Below the pieces are notes generated by a model. That model saw only the letters and a list, made by a program, of their open reading frames with translations, did no database searches and was not told the origin of the DNA. Positions 32,853 to 41,002 of a stretch of DNA of 53,981 nt are shown here, piece by piece. The stretch is taken from NCBI GenBank assembly GCA_045596745.1, contig JAZODA010000080.1, positions 1 to 53,981 on the forward strand, in the 5' to 3' direction. The stretch's first letter is position 1, and each line of letters opens with the position of its first letter. Made by a program: the position numbers and the translations under genes. The DNA is from RGIG3009 sp045596745 (GTDB taxonomy: Bacteria; Bacillota; Clostridia; Oscillospirales; Acutalibacteraceae).

Positions 32853-34277
32853 ATGGAGCATAATTCAGTAGCCGCCGCGGTGGAAGTCAAACGCAGCTCC
32901 AACGAAAAGTTAATACGGTCTTACGCGTTGTTTGTCAGCTTGTTTTTCTTACTGGCAACGCCTGTTGCTGTGCTGTATACCGGCGAGTGGGATTTCTTCC
33001 GGAATCTGTTTCGTATTCTGACCTCGCCCAGCAAATTGATCACCGACTATTTCGCGTTGGGCGGACTGGGCAGTACGTTGTTCAATACGGCAGTGTGCGG
33101 TTTGATGGTAAACCTTATTATCCGTGTGTTTAAGGTGCGTGTCAACGCCATCACGCTTGCGGGTTATATGCTCGTGGTGGCACATGGCTTTTACGGACTT
33201 AACTTCATCAATATGTGGCCGCCGTTCATCGGTGTGCTTTTGTATTGTTTGGTGATGAAGAAAAAGATTTCCGAAAACATTCACATCGCCTTTTTCGCTA
33301 CGGCGTTGGCACCGTTTGTCAGCGAAGTGCTGTTTCGGTATTGCATCGATGAGTACAATCCCGCTTCGGTGCAGGTCAGTGCCGTCGGCATCGTGCTTGC
33401 GCTGGTGTGCGGCATCGGTATCGGCTTTATCATTCTGCCGCTTTTGCCGGGAACCAACCGTATGCACCGCGAGTACAGCCTTTACAAAGCGGGGCTTGCC
33501 ATCGGTATGCTTGGTATCTTCATCTATGCGTTTATGTACAACACGCTCGGCGTGGATGCACCGTCGGTTGTATCTATCGATAATCCCGCGTATTATGAAA
33601 TGCCGTATGCCTACCGCGGGTTTATGAACGGCTTTTTCATCGTCTTGTTCGGCTTGACATTCTTGGCGGGATTTTTCCTGAATCATCGTAGCCTGAAAGG
33701 GTACAGAAAGCTTCTGAAAAGCACCGGCTACGGCGTCGATTTCGCGGACAAGTTTGGTATGCCGCTGTGCTTCATCAACATTGCGGTGTACGGATTGGCT
33801 ATCGTTGCCTACCTCAACCTTGTTTTCATTCTTCCCGAGATTTTTCCGCAGCTGCCGCTCGGTGTCGGATTTACAGGCCCGACGGTTGGCGTGGTTTTTG
33901 CAGCGCTGACCTTCTCGGCAGACGGTCAGCATCCGCGCAATGTGTTTCCCATCGTGGTGGGATATATGCTTCTGTGGGCGATTGTGGTGGCGATTTGCCT
34001 GGCGGCGGGTATGAATATTCCGTGGACACCGTCCACCCAGTCGTATATCAACGGTTTGGCGTTTGCCACGGGTCTGTGTCCCATTGCGGGTAAATACGGC
34101 TTCCGTTACGGTGTCATCGCGGGCGCTCTCAGCGCAACCATTTGCACCGTCACCGCGGCTATGCACGGCGGTTTCGTGCTGTATAACGGTGGCTTTACCG
34201 CCGGCTTGGCAGCACTGATTCTTATCCCGCTGCTGGATGGTTACGATGTGAAGCCGAAGTATAACGATGATGTGTGA
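32853..34277 (+). CDS. DUF1576-type polytopic membrane protein
   Basis: A 474-aa protein with about 11 hydrophobic spans (for example LFVSLFFLLATPVAVLYTG and IGIGFIILPLLPG) and a cytosolic C-terminus. The pattern matches the DUF1576 family found in Clostridia, whose function is unknown; transport is a reasonable guess from the architecture. ATG 32853 follows GGAGG. It begins 16 bases after the pseudo-sortase, with no terminator between, so it may be read with the pilus operon or from an internal promoter not seen here. Confidence 0.75.
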   Translation: MEHNSVAAAVEVKRSSNEKLIRSYALFVSLFFLLATPVAVLYTGEWDFFRNLFRILTSPSKLITDYFALGGLGSTLFNTAVCGLMVNLIIRVFKVRVNAITLAGYMLVVAHGFYGLNFINMWPPFIGVLLYCLVMKKKISENIHIAFFATALAPFVSEVLFRYCIDEYNPASVQVSAVGIVLALVCGIGIGFIILPLLPGTNRMHREYSLYKAGLAIGMLGIFIYAFMYNTLGVDAPSVVSIDNPAYYEMPYAYRGFMNGFFIVLFGLTFLAGFFLNHRSLKGYRKLLKSTGYGVDFADKFGMPLCFINIAVYGLAIVAYLNLVFILPEIFPQLPLGVGFTGPTVGVVFAALTFSADGQHPRNVFPIVVGYMLLWAIVVAICLAAGMNIPWTPSTQSYINGLAFATGLCPIAGKYGFRYGVIAGALSATICTVTAAMHGGFVLYNGGFTAGLAALILIPLLDGYDVKPKYNDDV

Positions 34278-34293
34278 TGAATAGGGGGATAGT

Positions 34294-34794
34294 ATGAAAA
34301 GCGGAATTACGCGTCGCGAACGCGAGGTTACCGATAAGGCGGAAATTCTCGGCATTCTGGATCGTGCCAAGATTGTGCATGTGGGTATGGTTGATGAGGA
34401 TGGTCCGTACGTTGTGCCGATGAATTACGGCTATGTGATGGAAAACGATGTTCTGACGCTGTATCTCCACGGTGCGACAAGAGGACGCAAAATCGATGCT
34501 CTGCGCGCCAACCCGAACGTGTTTATCGAAATTGATACCGATATCGTACCGTTCGAGGGTGAAGCGGCGTGCCAGCATGGCGTGTCTTATGCTTCGGTGA
34601 TGGGTAAAGGCGTTGCCGAACTCATCGAAGACGCCGAAGGGAAAATGCACAGCCTTGCCATTCTTATGAAAACGCAGACCGGCAAGGATTTTGAATTTAC
34701 CGATAAAATGGTTACTGGTGTGACGGTCATCAAGGTGACTGTGCGAGAGTATACGGCGAAGCGCCGCCCGCTTCCGAATCGTGAGCAACATTGA
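34294..34794 (+). CDS. Pyridoxamine 5'-phosphate oxidase-like flavoprotein (NimA type)
   Basis: A 166-aa split-barrel protein starting at ATG 34294 after GGGGGAT. Marks are RREREVTDKAEILGILDRAK at the start, VGMVDEDGPYVVPMNYGYV, LYLHGATRGRKIDAL and the mid-barrel CQHGVSYASVMGKGVAEL. This is the pattern of small FMN- or heme-binding proteins related to the nitroimidazole-resistance protein NimA. The true cofactor and substrate cannot be told from sequence. It is followed at 14 bases by a HAD phosphatase and may share an operon with it. Confidence 0.82.
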   Translation: MKSGITRREREVTDKAEILGILDRAKIVHVGMVDEDGPYVVPMNYGYVMENDVLTLYLHGATRGRKIDALRANPNVFIEIDTDIVPFEGEAACQHGVSYASVMGKGVAELIEDAEGKMHSLAILMKTQTGKDFEFTDKMVTGVTVIKVTVREYTAKRRPLPNREQH

Positions 34795-34807
34795 CAGAGG
34801 TGACGGT

Positions 34808-35473
34808 ATGAACATCAAAGGTGCTGTTTTCGATCTCGACGGAACGCTGATTGATTCGCTGTTTTTCTGGGACAGATTGTGGGAGAAACTCGGAACGCGG
34901 TATCTGAACGATGCCGCATTCGATCCCGGTCCGGAACTCGCCAAGGCGGTGCGTACCGTTACGTTCCGCGATGCCTCGGTGATGATTCACGAGGCGTTCG
35001 GGTTCGGCAATCCCGATGAAATCTACGATATTATGCATGATTTCTGCATCGAGATTTATCGAACGGAAGCATCCTTCAAGCCGGGCGCTAAGGAACTGCT
35101 TGACCATATGCGTGCCTGCGGTATCAAGATGTGCATCGCCTCCGCATCGATGCCGGACTTGTTGCGTGCTATTTTCGATCGTTTCGAGCTGGATGAGTAT
35201 TTCCCGAAAATCATTTCCTGCGCCGATGTGGGCAAGGGTAAATCGCATCCCGATGTGTTCATCGCTGCTGAGCGGTATATGGGCACGACCCGCGAGGAAA
35301 CGTGGGTGTTTGAGGATTCCATCGTCGCACTGGAAACGGCGATTAAAGCAGGCTTTAAAACCGTCGGTGTGTACGATTGCAACAACTTTAACCTTGATCG
35401 TGTGGCGGAGGTGTCTACCGAATATATCGGAGACGGCGATTCTCTGGCACGACTCATTCCGACCATCCGCTGA
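34808..35473 (+). CDS. HAD-family phosphatase, beta-phosphoglucomutase-like
   Basis: A 221-aa haloacid dehalogenase-superfamily protein. ATG 34808 follows GAGGTGACG. Motif I is VFDLDGTLIDS with both aspartates, motif II CIASAS, motif III lysine near KGKSHPDVF, and motif IV VFEDSIVALETAIKAG. A small helical cap lies between motif I and II, as in beta-phosphoglucomutase and sugar-phosphate phosphatases. Expected activity: hydrolysis or transfer of phosphate on a small metabolite. Substrate unknown; the barrel gene downstream (15 bases) suggests sugar metabolism. Confidence 0.85.
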   Translation: MNIKGAVFDLDGTLIDSLFFWDRLWEKLGTRYLNDAAFDPGPELAKAVRTVTFRDASVMIHEAFGFGNPDEIYDIMHDFCIEIYRTEASFKPGAKELLDHMRACGIKMCIASASMPDLLRAIFDRFELDEYFPKIISCADVGKGKSHPDVFIAAERYMGTTREETWVFEDSIVALETAIKAGFKTVGVYDCNNFNLDRVAEVSTEYIGDGDSLARLIPTIR

Positions 35474-35487
35474 CAGGGGGAGATTTT

Positions 35488-36387
35488 ATGAAGCTGGCAA
35501 CTACCACATCCGATTTTAAGATGTATGTGCCGACGCAGATAGAGTCGCTCGAATGCATCCGTAAAGCGGGCTTCCGTTATGCGGATTATTCCTTTATTGT
35601 GGATTATTCACGCCGTGACGGTGTGTTTTCCGATGACTATCGCACCTATTTCCGCGAAGTTGCCGAACAGGCGAAATCCATCGGTATTCAACTGATTCAG
35701 GCACACGCGCCGATGGGTCGTCCCATTGCGGAGGGGAACGAATCGTTTATTGCCGACACCATCCGCTGCGTAGAAGCGTGTGGGGAATGGGGGATTCCGA
35801 ATCTGGTTGTGCATTCCGGCTACGACCACGGCATCACCAAGGAAGAATGCTTCGAGCGCAACCGCGCGTTCTTTATGCCGCTTTTGCGTGCCGCTGAAGC
35901 GAGTGGTGTCAACATCCTTGTGGAAAACTTTAACAAGATGTGTGTGGATGACATCTACTGGATTGATAACGCTCCCGATTTGCTGGAGATGGTTCGCTAT
36001 GTCAATCATCCCTTGTTCCACGCCATTTGGGACGTAGGACACGCCAATATGCAGGAAATGCCGCAGGATGAAGCACTGCGTTTGCTTGGCGGTGAAGTGC
36101 GCGCGCTGCATATTCAGGACAATATGGGGGACGAGGATACGCACCTGACGCCGTTTCTTGGCTCGCTGAATCTGGATGCGGTTATGAACGGCTTGCATGA
36201 TATCGGCTACAACGGATATTTTACCTTTGAGGTGGGCGCCATCTTCACCCCCGAAGAGGTGCGCCGTCCGTTTGCACGCGATACCCGATTGGCCGCCGCG
36301 CCGTTGTCCTTGCGTCTTGCCGCCGAGCGGTATTTGTATGAGCTGGGCAAGTGTGTGCTGGAAGCGTATAATTGTTTTGAAGGATGA
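35488..36387 (+). CDS. Xylose-isomerase-like TIM-barrel protein
   Basis: A 299-aa member of the sugar phosphate isomerase/epimerase barrel family, ATG 35488 after GGGGGAG. Typical strands are RYADYSFIVDY, QLIQAHAPMG, NLVVHSGYDHG, the metal-site strand VNILVENFNKM, AIWDVGHANM, ALHIQDNMG and the last YFTFEVGAI. It is distinct from the paralogue at 17955. It should isomerise or epimerise a sugar or polyol in the cytoplasm. It closes a run of metabolic genes and is followed by a terminator. Confidence 0.82.
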   Translation: MKLATTTSDFKMYVPTQIESLECIRKAGFRYADYSFIVDYSRRDGVFSDDYRTYFREVAEQAKSIGIQLIQAHAPMGRPIAEGNESFIADTIRCVEACGEWGIPNLVVHSGYDHGITKEECFERNRAFFMPLLRAAEASGVNILVENFNKMCVDDIYWIDNAPDLLEMVRYVNHPLFHAIWDVGHANMQEMPQDEALRLLGGEVRALHIQDNMGDEDTHLTPFLGSLNLDAVMNGLHDIGYNGYFTFEVGAIFTPEEVRRPFARDTRLAAAPLSLRLAAERYLYELGKCVLEAYNCFEG

Positions 36388-36392
36388 TGAAA

Positions 36393-36418
36393 AGAGCACC
36401 TGTGGGTGCTCTTTTTTT
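36393..36418 (+). terminator. Rho-independent terminator
   Basis: AGAGCACC/GGTGCTCT (36393-36400 with 36405-36412), 4-base loop, then a run of T. Confidence 0.88.
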
Positions 36419-36425
36419 ATGACAC

Positions 36426-36454
36426 TTGTCATTTGCAAAAAGATGGTGTATAAT
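36426..36454 (+). promoter_or_regulatory. Promoter of glutamine synthetase
   Basis: TTGTCA (36426-36431), 17-bp spacer, perfect TATAAT (36449-36454), 34 bp before the start codon. The short leader leaves little room for a riboswitch. Confidence 0.78.
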
Positions 36455-36488
36455 GGAAACACAAATTTGGAAGTTTGAGGTGTAGAGC

Positions 36489-37913
36489 ATGAGCAAATCG
36501 GTTCAGGATATCCTTGCAATGATTCGTGAAAACGACATTCAGATGGTCGATTTCAAGATGGTGGACATCAACGGTCAGTATCGTCACGTAACGATTCCCG
36601 CACAGAACTTCTCGGAAGATACCATGAAGAGCGGTATCGGCTTTGATGCGTCCAACTACGGCTATGCTGTGGTGGAAAAGAGCGATATGGTGTTTATTCC
36701 CGACCCCGATACGGCGGCGATTGACCCGTTCTGTTCCATCCCCACGCTGTCGATGACAGGTAACGCCATGATTATCGACACGCCCGAAAACCGCCCGCTG
36801 GCGCAGTATCCCCGCAACATCATCAAAGCGGCTGTCGAATATATGAAGAAGAGCGGCGTTGCCGATGAGATGAAGATTCTGCCTGAGTTTGAATTCTATC
36901 TGTTCGATAACGTCACCTGGAGCGTGGAAGGCAAGCACATCGGCGCTGCCGTGGATGCCAAGCAGTCCTACTGGAACTCCGATAACGAAGGTCACGGCGT
37001 GATTGTTCCCAAGCAGAAGAACTATCACATTGCCAAGCCGTTTGATATTTCCTATGAGTGCCGCAGCGAAATGTGCATGCTGATGAAGGAAATGGGCATC
37101 GACATTAACTACCATCATCCCGAAGTGGCGGCTTCCGGTCAGTTTGAGATTGAACCGCAACTCGGCGAAGTGGTACATATGGCGGACGCTACGATGATGA
37201 TTAAGTACATCATCCACAACACGGCGCTGAAGTATGGCAAATCCGCTACCTTTATGCCCAAGCCGATTTATGGCGAAGCGGGCAGTGGTATGCACGTGCA
37301 TATGCTGTTGTTCAAGGATGGTCAGCCGGTGTTCTCGGATGACAACGGCTATTCGCACCTGAGCGAAACGGCGCACTACTTTATGGGCGGTCTGCTCAAG
37401 CACATCCATTCGCTGTGCGCGCTGACCAACCCCAGCACCAACTCCTTCAAGCGTCTGGTGCCCGGTTTTGAAGCGCCTGTGACGGTGGGTTATGCCACCT
37501 CCAACCGCAGTGCGGTTATCCGTATTCCCGCGTATGCCAAAGCTCCGGATAAGCGCCGCTTCGAGCTGCGTAACCCCGATGCGACCTGCAACCCGTACTT
37601 CTGCTACGCGGCGATTTTGATGGCAGGTTTGGATGGTGTCAAGAACAAAATCGATCCCCACGAGAACGGCTGGGGTCCGTACGATATGAACCTGTACCAC
37701 CTGCCCGAAGAGGAAAAGGCGAAGCTGCAGGGTCTGCCGACATCGCTGGAGGAAGCTCTGGATGCGCTGGAAGCGGATCACGAGTACCTCACCGCAGGCG
37801 GCGTGTTCCCGGAAGAGCTGCTGCGTAACTTTATCAAGACCAAGCGCGAGGAATGCCGCCAGATGGCTGCCATCCCGCATCCGGCCGAGTACGACCGTTA
37901 TTACAACCTGTAA
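36489..37913 (+). CDS. glnA: Glutamine synthetase, type I
   Basis: A 474-aa GSI making glutamine from glutamate, ammonia and ATP. ATG 36489 follows GAGGTG. Family motifs: VDFKMVDINGQYRHVTIP, GIGFDASN, the metal-site glutamates in ILPEFEFYLFD and GQFEIEPQLGEVVHMAD, the MPKPIYGEAGSGMHVHM segment (metal His and ATP binding), SFKRLVPGFEAPV and SNRSAVIRIP. The C-terminal part holds NLYHLPEEE, resembling the NLYDLPPE adenylylation site of GSI-beta enzymes, unlike the Bacillus type. It is monocistronic between its own promoter and terminator. Confidence 0.93.
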   Translation: MSKSVQDILAMIRENDIQMVDFKMVDINGQYRHVTIPAQNFSEDTMKSGIGFDASNYGYAVVEKSDMVFIPDPDTAAIDPFCSIPTLSMTGNAMIIDTPENRPLAQYPRNIIKAAVEYMKKSGVADEMKILPEFEFYLFDNVTWSVEGKHIGAAVDAKQSYWNSDNEGHGVIVPKQKNYHIAKPFDISYECRSEMCMLMKEMGIDINYHHPEVAASGQFEIEPQLGEVVHMADATMMIKYIIHNTALKYGKSATFMPKPIYGEAGSGMHVHMLLFKDGQPVFSDDNGYSHLSETAHYFMGGLLKHIHSLCALTNPSTNSFKRLVPGFEAPVTVGYATSNRSAVIRIPAYAKAPDKRRFELRNPDATCNPYFCYAAILMAGLDGVKNKIDPHENGWGPYDMNLYHLPEEEKAKLQGLPTSLEEALDALEADHEYLTAGGVFPEELLRNFIKTKREECRQMAAIPHPAEYDRYYNL

Positions 37914-37914
37914 T

Positions 37915-37946
37915 GAAAAGCCCCACACCGCCCGGTGTGGGGCTTT
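37915..37946 (+). terminator. Rho-independent terminator of glnA
   Basis: A perfect GC-rich stem AGCCCCACACCG/CGGTGTGGGGCT with a 2-4 base loop and TTTTT. Confidence 0.92.
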
Positions 37947-37969
37947 TTGCTGTTTTATGGTGATTTTCC

Positions 37970-37998
37970 TTGACTATGCCGCGTACGGGGTGTTAAGA
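37970..37998 (+). promoter_or_regulatory. Possible promoter of the MBL gene
   Basis: TTGACT (37970-37975), 17-bp spacer, TTAAGA (37993-37998). The -10 is a weak match. Confidence 0.4.
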
Positions 37999-38043
37999 TG
38001 AATAAAAGCATTGACACCGTGTTACAAGGCGAGGTTTAAAGGT

Positions 38044-38907
38044 ATGAAGTTGACAGTTACCGATGTGCGTGAGCATCCCGGCGATGCCGCGTTTCTTATT
38101 GATGATGGCGAGACGGCGGTCCTTTACGACACCGGCTTTGGTTTTACCGGCTACGGCGTTGCCGACCGTGTGAAAGCCGCGCTGGGGGATCGTCCGCTGG
38201 ATTATTTGTTTTTGACCCATTCGCATTACGACCACGTGCTGGGAGCACCGTACGTCTGCGCACGCTATCCTGATGTTAAGGTGATTGCGGGTCAGCACGT
38301 GGCGGAGGTGTTCGAAAAACCCACCGCTCGTGCCCGTATGCGCGATTTGGATCGCAAGTTTGCCGAGCATTGCGGCGTGTTGGATTACGAGGATCGTGTG
38401 GACGAGCTGCGCGTAGATACCATTGTCCGCGAGGGTGACATCATCCGTGCCGGTGCGATGGAATTCACGGTGGTGGAACTGCCGGGACACACCAAATGCT
38501 CCATCGGATTTTATCTCGCATCGGAGAAACTGCTGCTCGGCTCGGAAACGCTCGGCGTGTTTGATGGGGGAGAAATCGTGTTCCCCTTGTACTTGGTAGG
38601 GTATCATATGGCGCTGGATTCCATCTCGAAGGTGGAGGCGATGGAAATCGACACCTTGCTGTTACCGCATTACGGACTGCTCAACAAGGAAGAAACCCGC
38701 TTTTATCTGGAAAACAGCCGCAAGTGTGCGACGGAAACCGCCGAAGAGATTGTGGAATTGCTTCGTGCAGGCGGTACGCACGATGATGCGGTGAAATATT
38801 TCAAGCAGAAATTCTATCGCGGCAATGTACCGGAGATTTATCCCATTGATGCAATGATGATGAACACCAACCACTTGGTGACAGTGGTAGAGCGCGAATT
38901 ACTTTAA
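38044..38907 (+). CDS. Metallo-beta-lactamase-fold hydrolase
   Basis: A 287-aa MBL protein with the metal motif H59-S-H61-Y-D63-H64 (LTHSHYDH), a further histidine in ELPGHTKCS and the last in LLPHYGLL. ATG 38044 follows AAAGG. The large region after 210 is helical and ends without a partner domain, so it is a plain hydrolase rather than a flavodiiron protein. Members cleave thioesters, lactones or phosphodiesters; the substrate is not apparent. It starts a four-gene run. Confidence 0.85.
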   Translation: MKLTVTDVREHPGDAAFLIDDGETAVLYDTGFGFTGYGVADRVKAALGDRPLDYLFLTHSHYDHVLGAPYVCARYPDVKVIAGQHVAEVFEKPTARARMRDLDRKFAEHCGVLDYEDRVDELRVDTIVREGDIIRAGAMEFTVVELPGHTKCSIGFYLASEKLLLGSETLGVFDGGEIVFPLYLVGYHMALDSISKVEAMEIDTLLLPHYGLLNKEETRFYLENSRKCATETAEEIVELLRAGGTHDDAVKYFKQKFYRGNVPEIYPIDAMMMNTNHLVTVVERELL

Positions 38908-38927
38908 TTTAAAAGGAGTGTTTGACA

Positions 38928-39788
38928 ATGGCGTATCGGTATCGTTTTCTTCGTTTCCCTGGTGGCAAGCTGAAAGCCTTTACAATGAGCTATGACGATG
39001 GTTGTCCGGAGGATGTGCGTTTCAGCGAGACAATCAGCCGCTACGGTCTCAAATGCACGTTTAATATCAACGGCGACGGCTTGCGTGACGGCAGCGGCGT
39101 CGACACCGAAACGGTGAAACGTTGCTTCCTTGACAAAGGACACGAAATCGCGGTGCATGGCTATTGGCATCGCGCCGAAGGTACGTTGCGCCCGATTGAG
39201 GGTATCCGCGATGTGCTGGAGTGTCGTATGGAAATGGAGAAGAAGTACGGCCGCATCATCCGCGGTATGGCGTATCCCGATTGCGGCATTACCCGCTTCG
39301 ACAACGGTGCCGACTATGCCACCATCAAGAATTACTTGACCGAGCTGGATATCGTGTATGCCAGAACGCTTGGCGGCGATAACGATTTGTTCCGCTTGCC
39401 GACCGATTGGCACGCCTGGATGCCCACAGCGCATCACATCAACCCGAAACTGAAAGGGTATATGAAGTCGTTTTTGGAAATCGGTCACGAAGTGAAGCCT
39501 TATGGTGCTTCGCGTAATGCACGCTTGTTCTATCTGTGGGGTCACAGCTATGAATTCGAGCGCAACAAAAACTGGGATTTGCTCGATACGATTTGCGAGA
39601 CGATGGCGGGTCACGACGACATTTGGTACGCTACCAACGGCGAGATTTACGACTATGTGACGGCGTATAATTCGCTGGTGTACAGCGCAGACGGCACGAT
39701 GGTGTATAACCCGACGCTGATGACCGTTTGGTTTGAAGTGGACGGTGTTCTGTACACTGTCAAATCCGGCGAAACGATTACTTTATGA
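38928..39788 (+). CDS. NodB-type polysaccharide deacetylase family protein, cytoplasmic
   Basis: A 286-aa NodB-homology protein. Start at ATG 38928 behind AAGGAG; a TTG two codons upstream is possible. The metal-site pieces are D23-D24 in SYDDG and H77-G-Y-W-H81 in AVHGYWH. Later conserved parts are MAYPDCGITRFDN and FYLWGHSYEFE. There is no signal peptide or membrane anchor, so it would work on cytoplasmic amide- or ester-bearing sugars. The C-terminal 40 residues form a small beta tail. Confidence 0.8.
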   Translation: MAYRYRFLRFPGGKLKAFTMSYDDGCPEDVRFSETISRYGLKCTFNINGDGLRDGSGVDTETVKRCFLDKGHEIAVHGYWHRAEGTLRPIEGIRDVLECRMEMEKKYGRIIRGMAYPDCGITRFDNGADYATIKNYLTELDIVYARTLGGDNDLFRLPTDWHAWMPTAHHINPKLKGYMKSFLEIGHEVKPYGASRNARLFYLWGHSYEFERNKNWDLLDTICETMAGHDDIWYATNGEIYDYVTAYNSLVYSADGTMVYNPTLMTVWFEVDGVLYTVKSGETITL

Positions 39789-39799
39789 GGTGAATATCG

Positions 39800-40420
39800 G
39801 TGATAAAAGCGCTTTTCTTTGATTTCGGAAGAACCGTTGTGGAGCACCCCGAGGATGGTGTTGGCTTGCAGATTGTCAAAGAAACCGGTCTGACCGACGA
39901 GGCGGAAGCCAAGCTGGTTCGAGATGCGGTGTTTTCGGTGGCGAAATATGCGAATTTCATCGATGAGGGCTCAATGTCCCGCGAGACGTACAAGGAACTT
40001 CTCTCGAAGGATGTGCCGGAGCATCTTGTTCCTTATGCGCTCAAAGCCGCTGATTATCACATCAGCCGTCTGCCGATGATTGCGGGAATGAAAGAACTGC
40101 TTTCAAAACTGCGTGCCGACGGATTCCGCTTGTACATCACTTCCAATCTGGATATTTATCACGCCGAACAAATGCCGCAGACCGAAACTGCGCAGTATTT
40201 CGATGCGATGCTTTTTTCCTCCAAAATCGGTGTCCGTAAGCCGTATCCCGAGTTTTTCAAGACCGCTCTTACCCTGTTTGGCGAGACGGCGGAGGAGTGT
40301 CTCTTCTTGGATGATCTGGAAGAAAACGTTCGTGCCGCCGAAGAGTGCGGAATCAAAGGCTTTGTGTTTCGCGGCGACCCCAAGGCGGCGGAAGAGTTCA
40401 TTTACGCTAATCGTTTTTAA
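39800..40420 (+). CDS. HAD-superfamily hydrolase with altered motif I
   Basis: A 206-aa HAD protein starting at GTG 39800 behind GAGGTGA. Motif I is FFDFGRTVV: the first aspartate (nucleophile) is kept, but the second is Gly, as in some haloacid dehalogenase-like members with DFG. Motif II is YITSNLD, motif III lysine lies in IGVRKPYPEFF and motif IV is LFLDDLEENVRAAEECG. The altered acid/base makes ordinary phosphatase activity less certain. It belongs to the run with the MBL and deacetylase genes. Confidence 0.82.
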   Translation: MIKALFFDFGRTVVEHPEDGVGLQIVKETGLTDEAEAKLVRDAVFSVAKYANFIDEGSMSRETYKELLSKDVPEHLVPYALKAADYHISRLPMIAGMKELLSKLRADGFRLYITSNLDIYHAEQMPQTETAQYFDAMLFSSKIGVRKPYPEFFKTALTLFGETAEECLFLDDLEENVRAAEECGIKGFVFRGDPKAAEEFIYANRF

Positions 40421-40434
40421 GGGGAGTGGCGATA

Positions 40435-40563
40435 ATGGCCGATACCATGAAGGACAGTGCTTTTTGTGGTCGTTTCTATTCAAGGCGCGTAACAAACCGC
40501 GAGAAGAGGCTGGCTGAACGGCGCAAAGCGTACTTGGAAAGCAAAGGAAAACATGTGCGCTGA
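40435..40563 (+). CDS. Small basic protein of 42 aa, unknown function
   Basis: A short gene, ATG 40435, with AAGGGGAGTGGCG just upstream and 14 bases after the HAD stop. The product opens MADTMKDSAFCGRFYSRRVT and is rich in Arg and Lys (about a third of residues), with a helical stretch EKRLAERRKAYLESKG and one Cys. It has no membrane segment. I do not recognise it; a nucleic-acid- or ribosome-binding role is possible from charge alone. It closes the operon before the hydrogenase-maturation promoter. Confidence 0.6.
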   Translation: MADTMKDSAFCGRFYSRRVTNREKRLAERRKAYLESKGKHVR

Positions 40564-40576
40564 TATGTGGTTTTTC

Positions 40577-40605
40577 TTGACAGCATTAATATAATTTGCT
40601 ATACT
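40577..40605 (+). promoter_or_regulatory. Promoter of the hydrogenase maturation operon
   Basis: Perfect TTGACA (40577-40582), 17-bp spacer, TATACT (40600-40605), giving a transcript start near 40612 and a leader of about 130 nt. Confidence 0.8.
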
Positions 40606-40611
40606 GAACAT

Positions 40612-40728
40612 AGAGACCTGACAGTAAAGTTTCGCTTGGCGATTCTGCCTGAAAGGTGTTGCCGAATAGAGTTATTGTATCTGCGTTTTTTCGGTCGCAC
40701 CGTCTGTCGGTGTGACCGATTTTGTTTT
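40612..40728 (+). promoter_or_regulatory. Structured leader with attenuator architecture (riboswitch candidate)
   Basis: The leader holds a first hairpin TTGGCGA/TTGCCGA (40636-40642 with 40659-40665) with an inner CCT-GAA-AGG hairpin (40648-40656), and a terminator at 40691-40728. The 3' arm of the first hairpin can instead pair CCGAA (40662-40666) with TTCGG (40690-40694), which would break the terminator stem. Two exclusive structures of this kind are the usual riboswitch or attenuator design. I could not match it to a known class. It precedes genes for Fe-S radical enzymes, so iron, SAM or a redox signal are candidate ligands (inference). Confidence 0.55.
40691..40728 (+). terminator. Intrinsic terminator inside the hyd leader
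   Basis: TCGGTCGCACCG/CGGTGTGACCGA (40691-40702 with 40708-40719; one G-U pair), loop TCTGT, then TTTTGTTTT. It stands 17 bp before the start codon of the first gene, so it must be conditional for the operon to be expressed. Confidence 0.82.
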
Positions 40729-40744
40729 ATACGGAGGGTTTGCA

Positions 40745-41002
40745 ATGGATAACCGTGTAGCTGTGATGAGTATCATTGTGGAAAATAAGGATGCCGTGGA
40801 ACCGCTGAACACGCTGTTGCACGAGTATGGGGATTATGTCATCGGTCGTATGGGAATACCATATAAAAAGTACGGCATCAGCATTATTTCGCTGGCGGTG
40901 GATGCACCTCAAAACGTCATCTCCGCATTGTCGGGAAAAGTGGGAAATCTGGAGGGAGTCAGCGTGAAAACCGCTTACTCGAATTTTGAGAAACATGACT
41001 GA
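40745..41002 (+). CDS. TM1266-family iron-only hydrogenase system regulator
   Basis: An 85-aa protein with an ACT/NikR-C-like alpha/beta fold, typical of the TM1266 family that accompanies hydEFG. ATG 40745 follows CGGAGGG. Family marks: RVAVMSIIVENKDAVEPLNT, GDYVIGRMGIPYKKYGISII and the closing GNLEGVSVKTAYS. There is no DNA-binding domain of its own, so it may sense a ligand and act on a partner or on the leader RNA. Its end overlaps the hydE start. Confidence 0.88.
   Translation: MDNRVAVMSIIVENKDAVEPLNTLLHEYGDYVIGRMGIPYKKYGISIISLAVDAPQNVISALSGKVGNLEGVSVKTAYSNFEKHD

Noticed and set aside
40567..40752. 61-codon open frame across the hyd leader
   Set aside because: It spans the promoter and terminator hairpin, has no ribosome site and ends inside the TM1266 gene.
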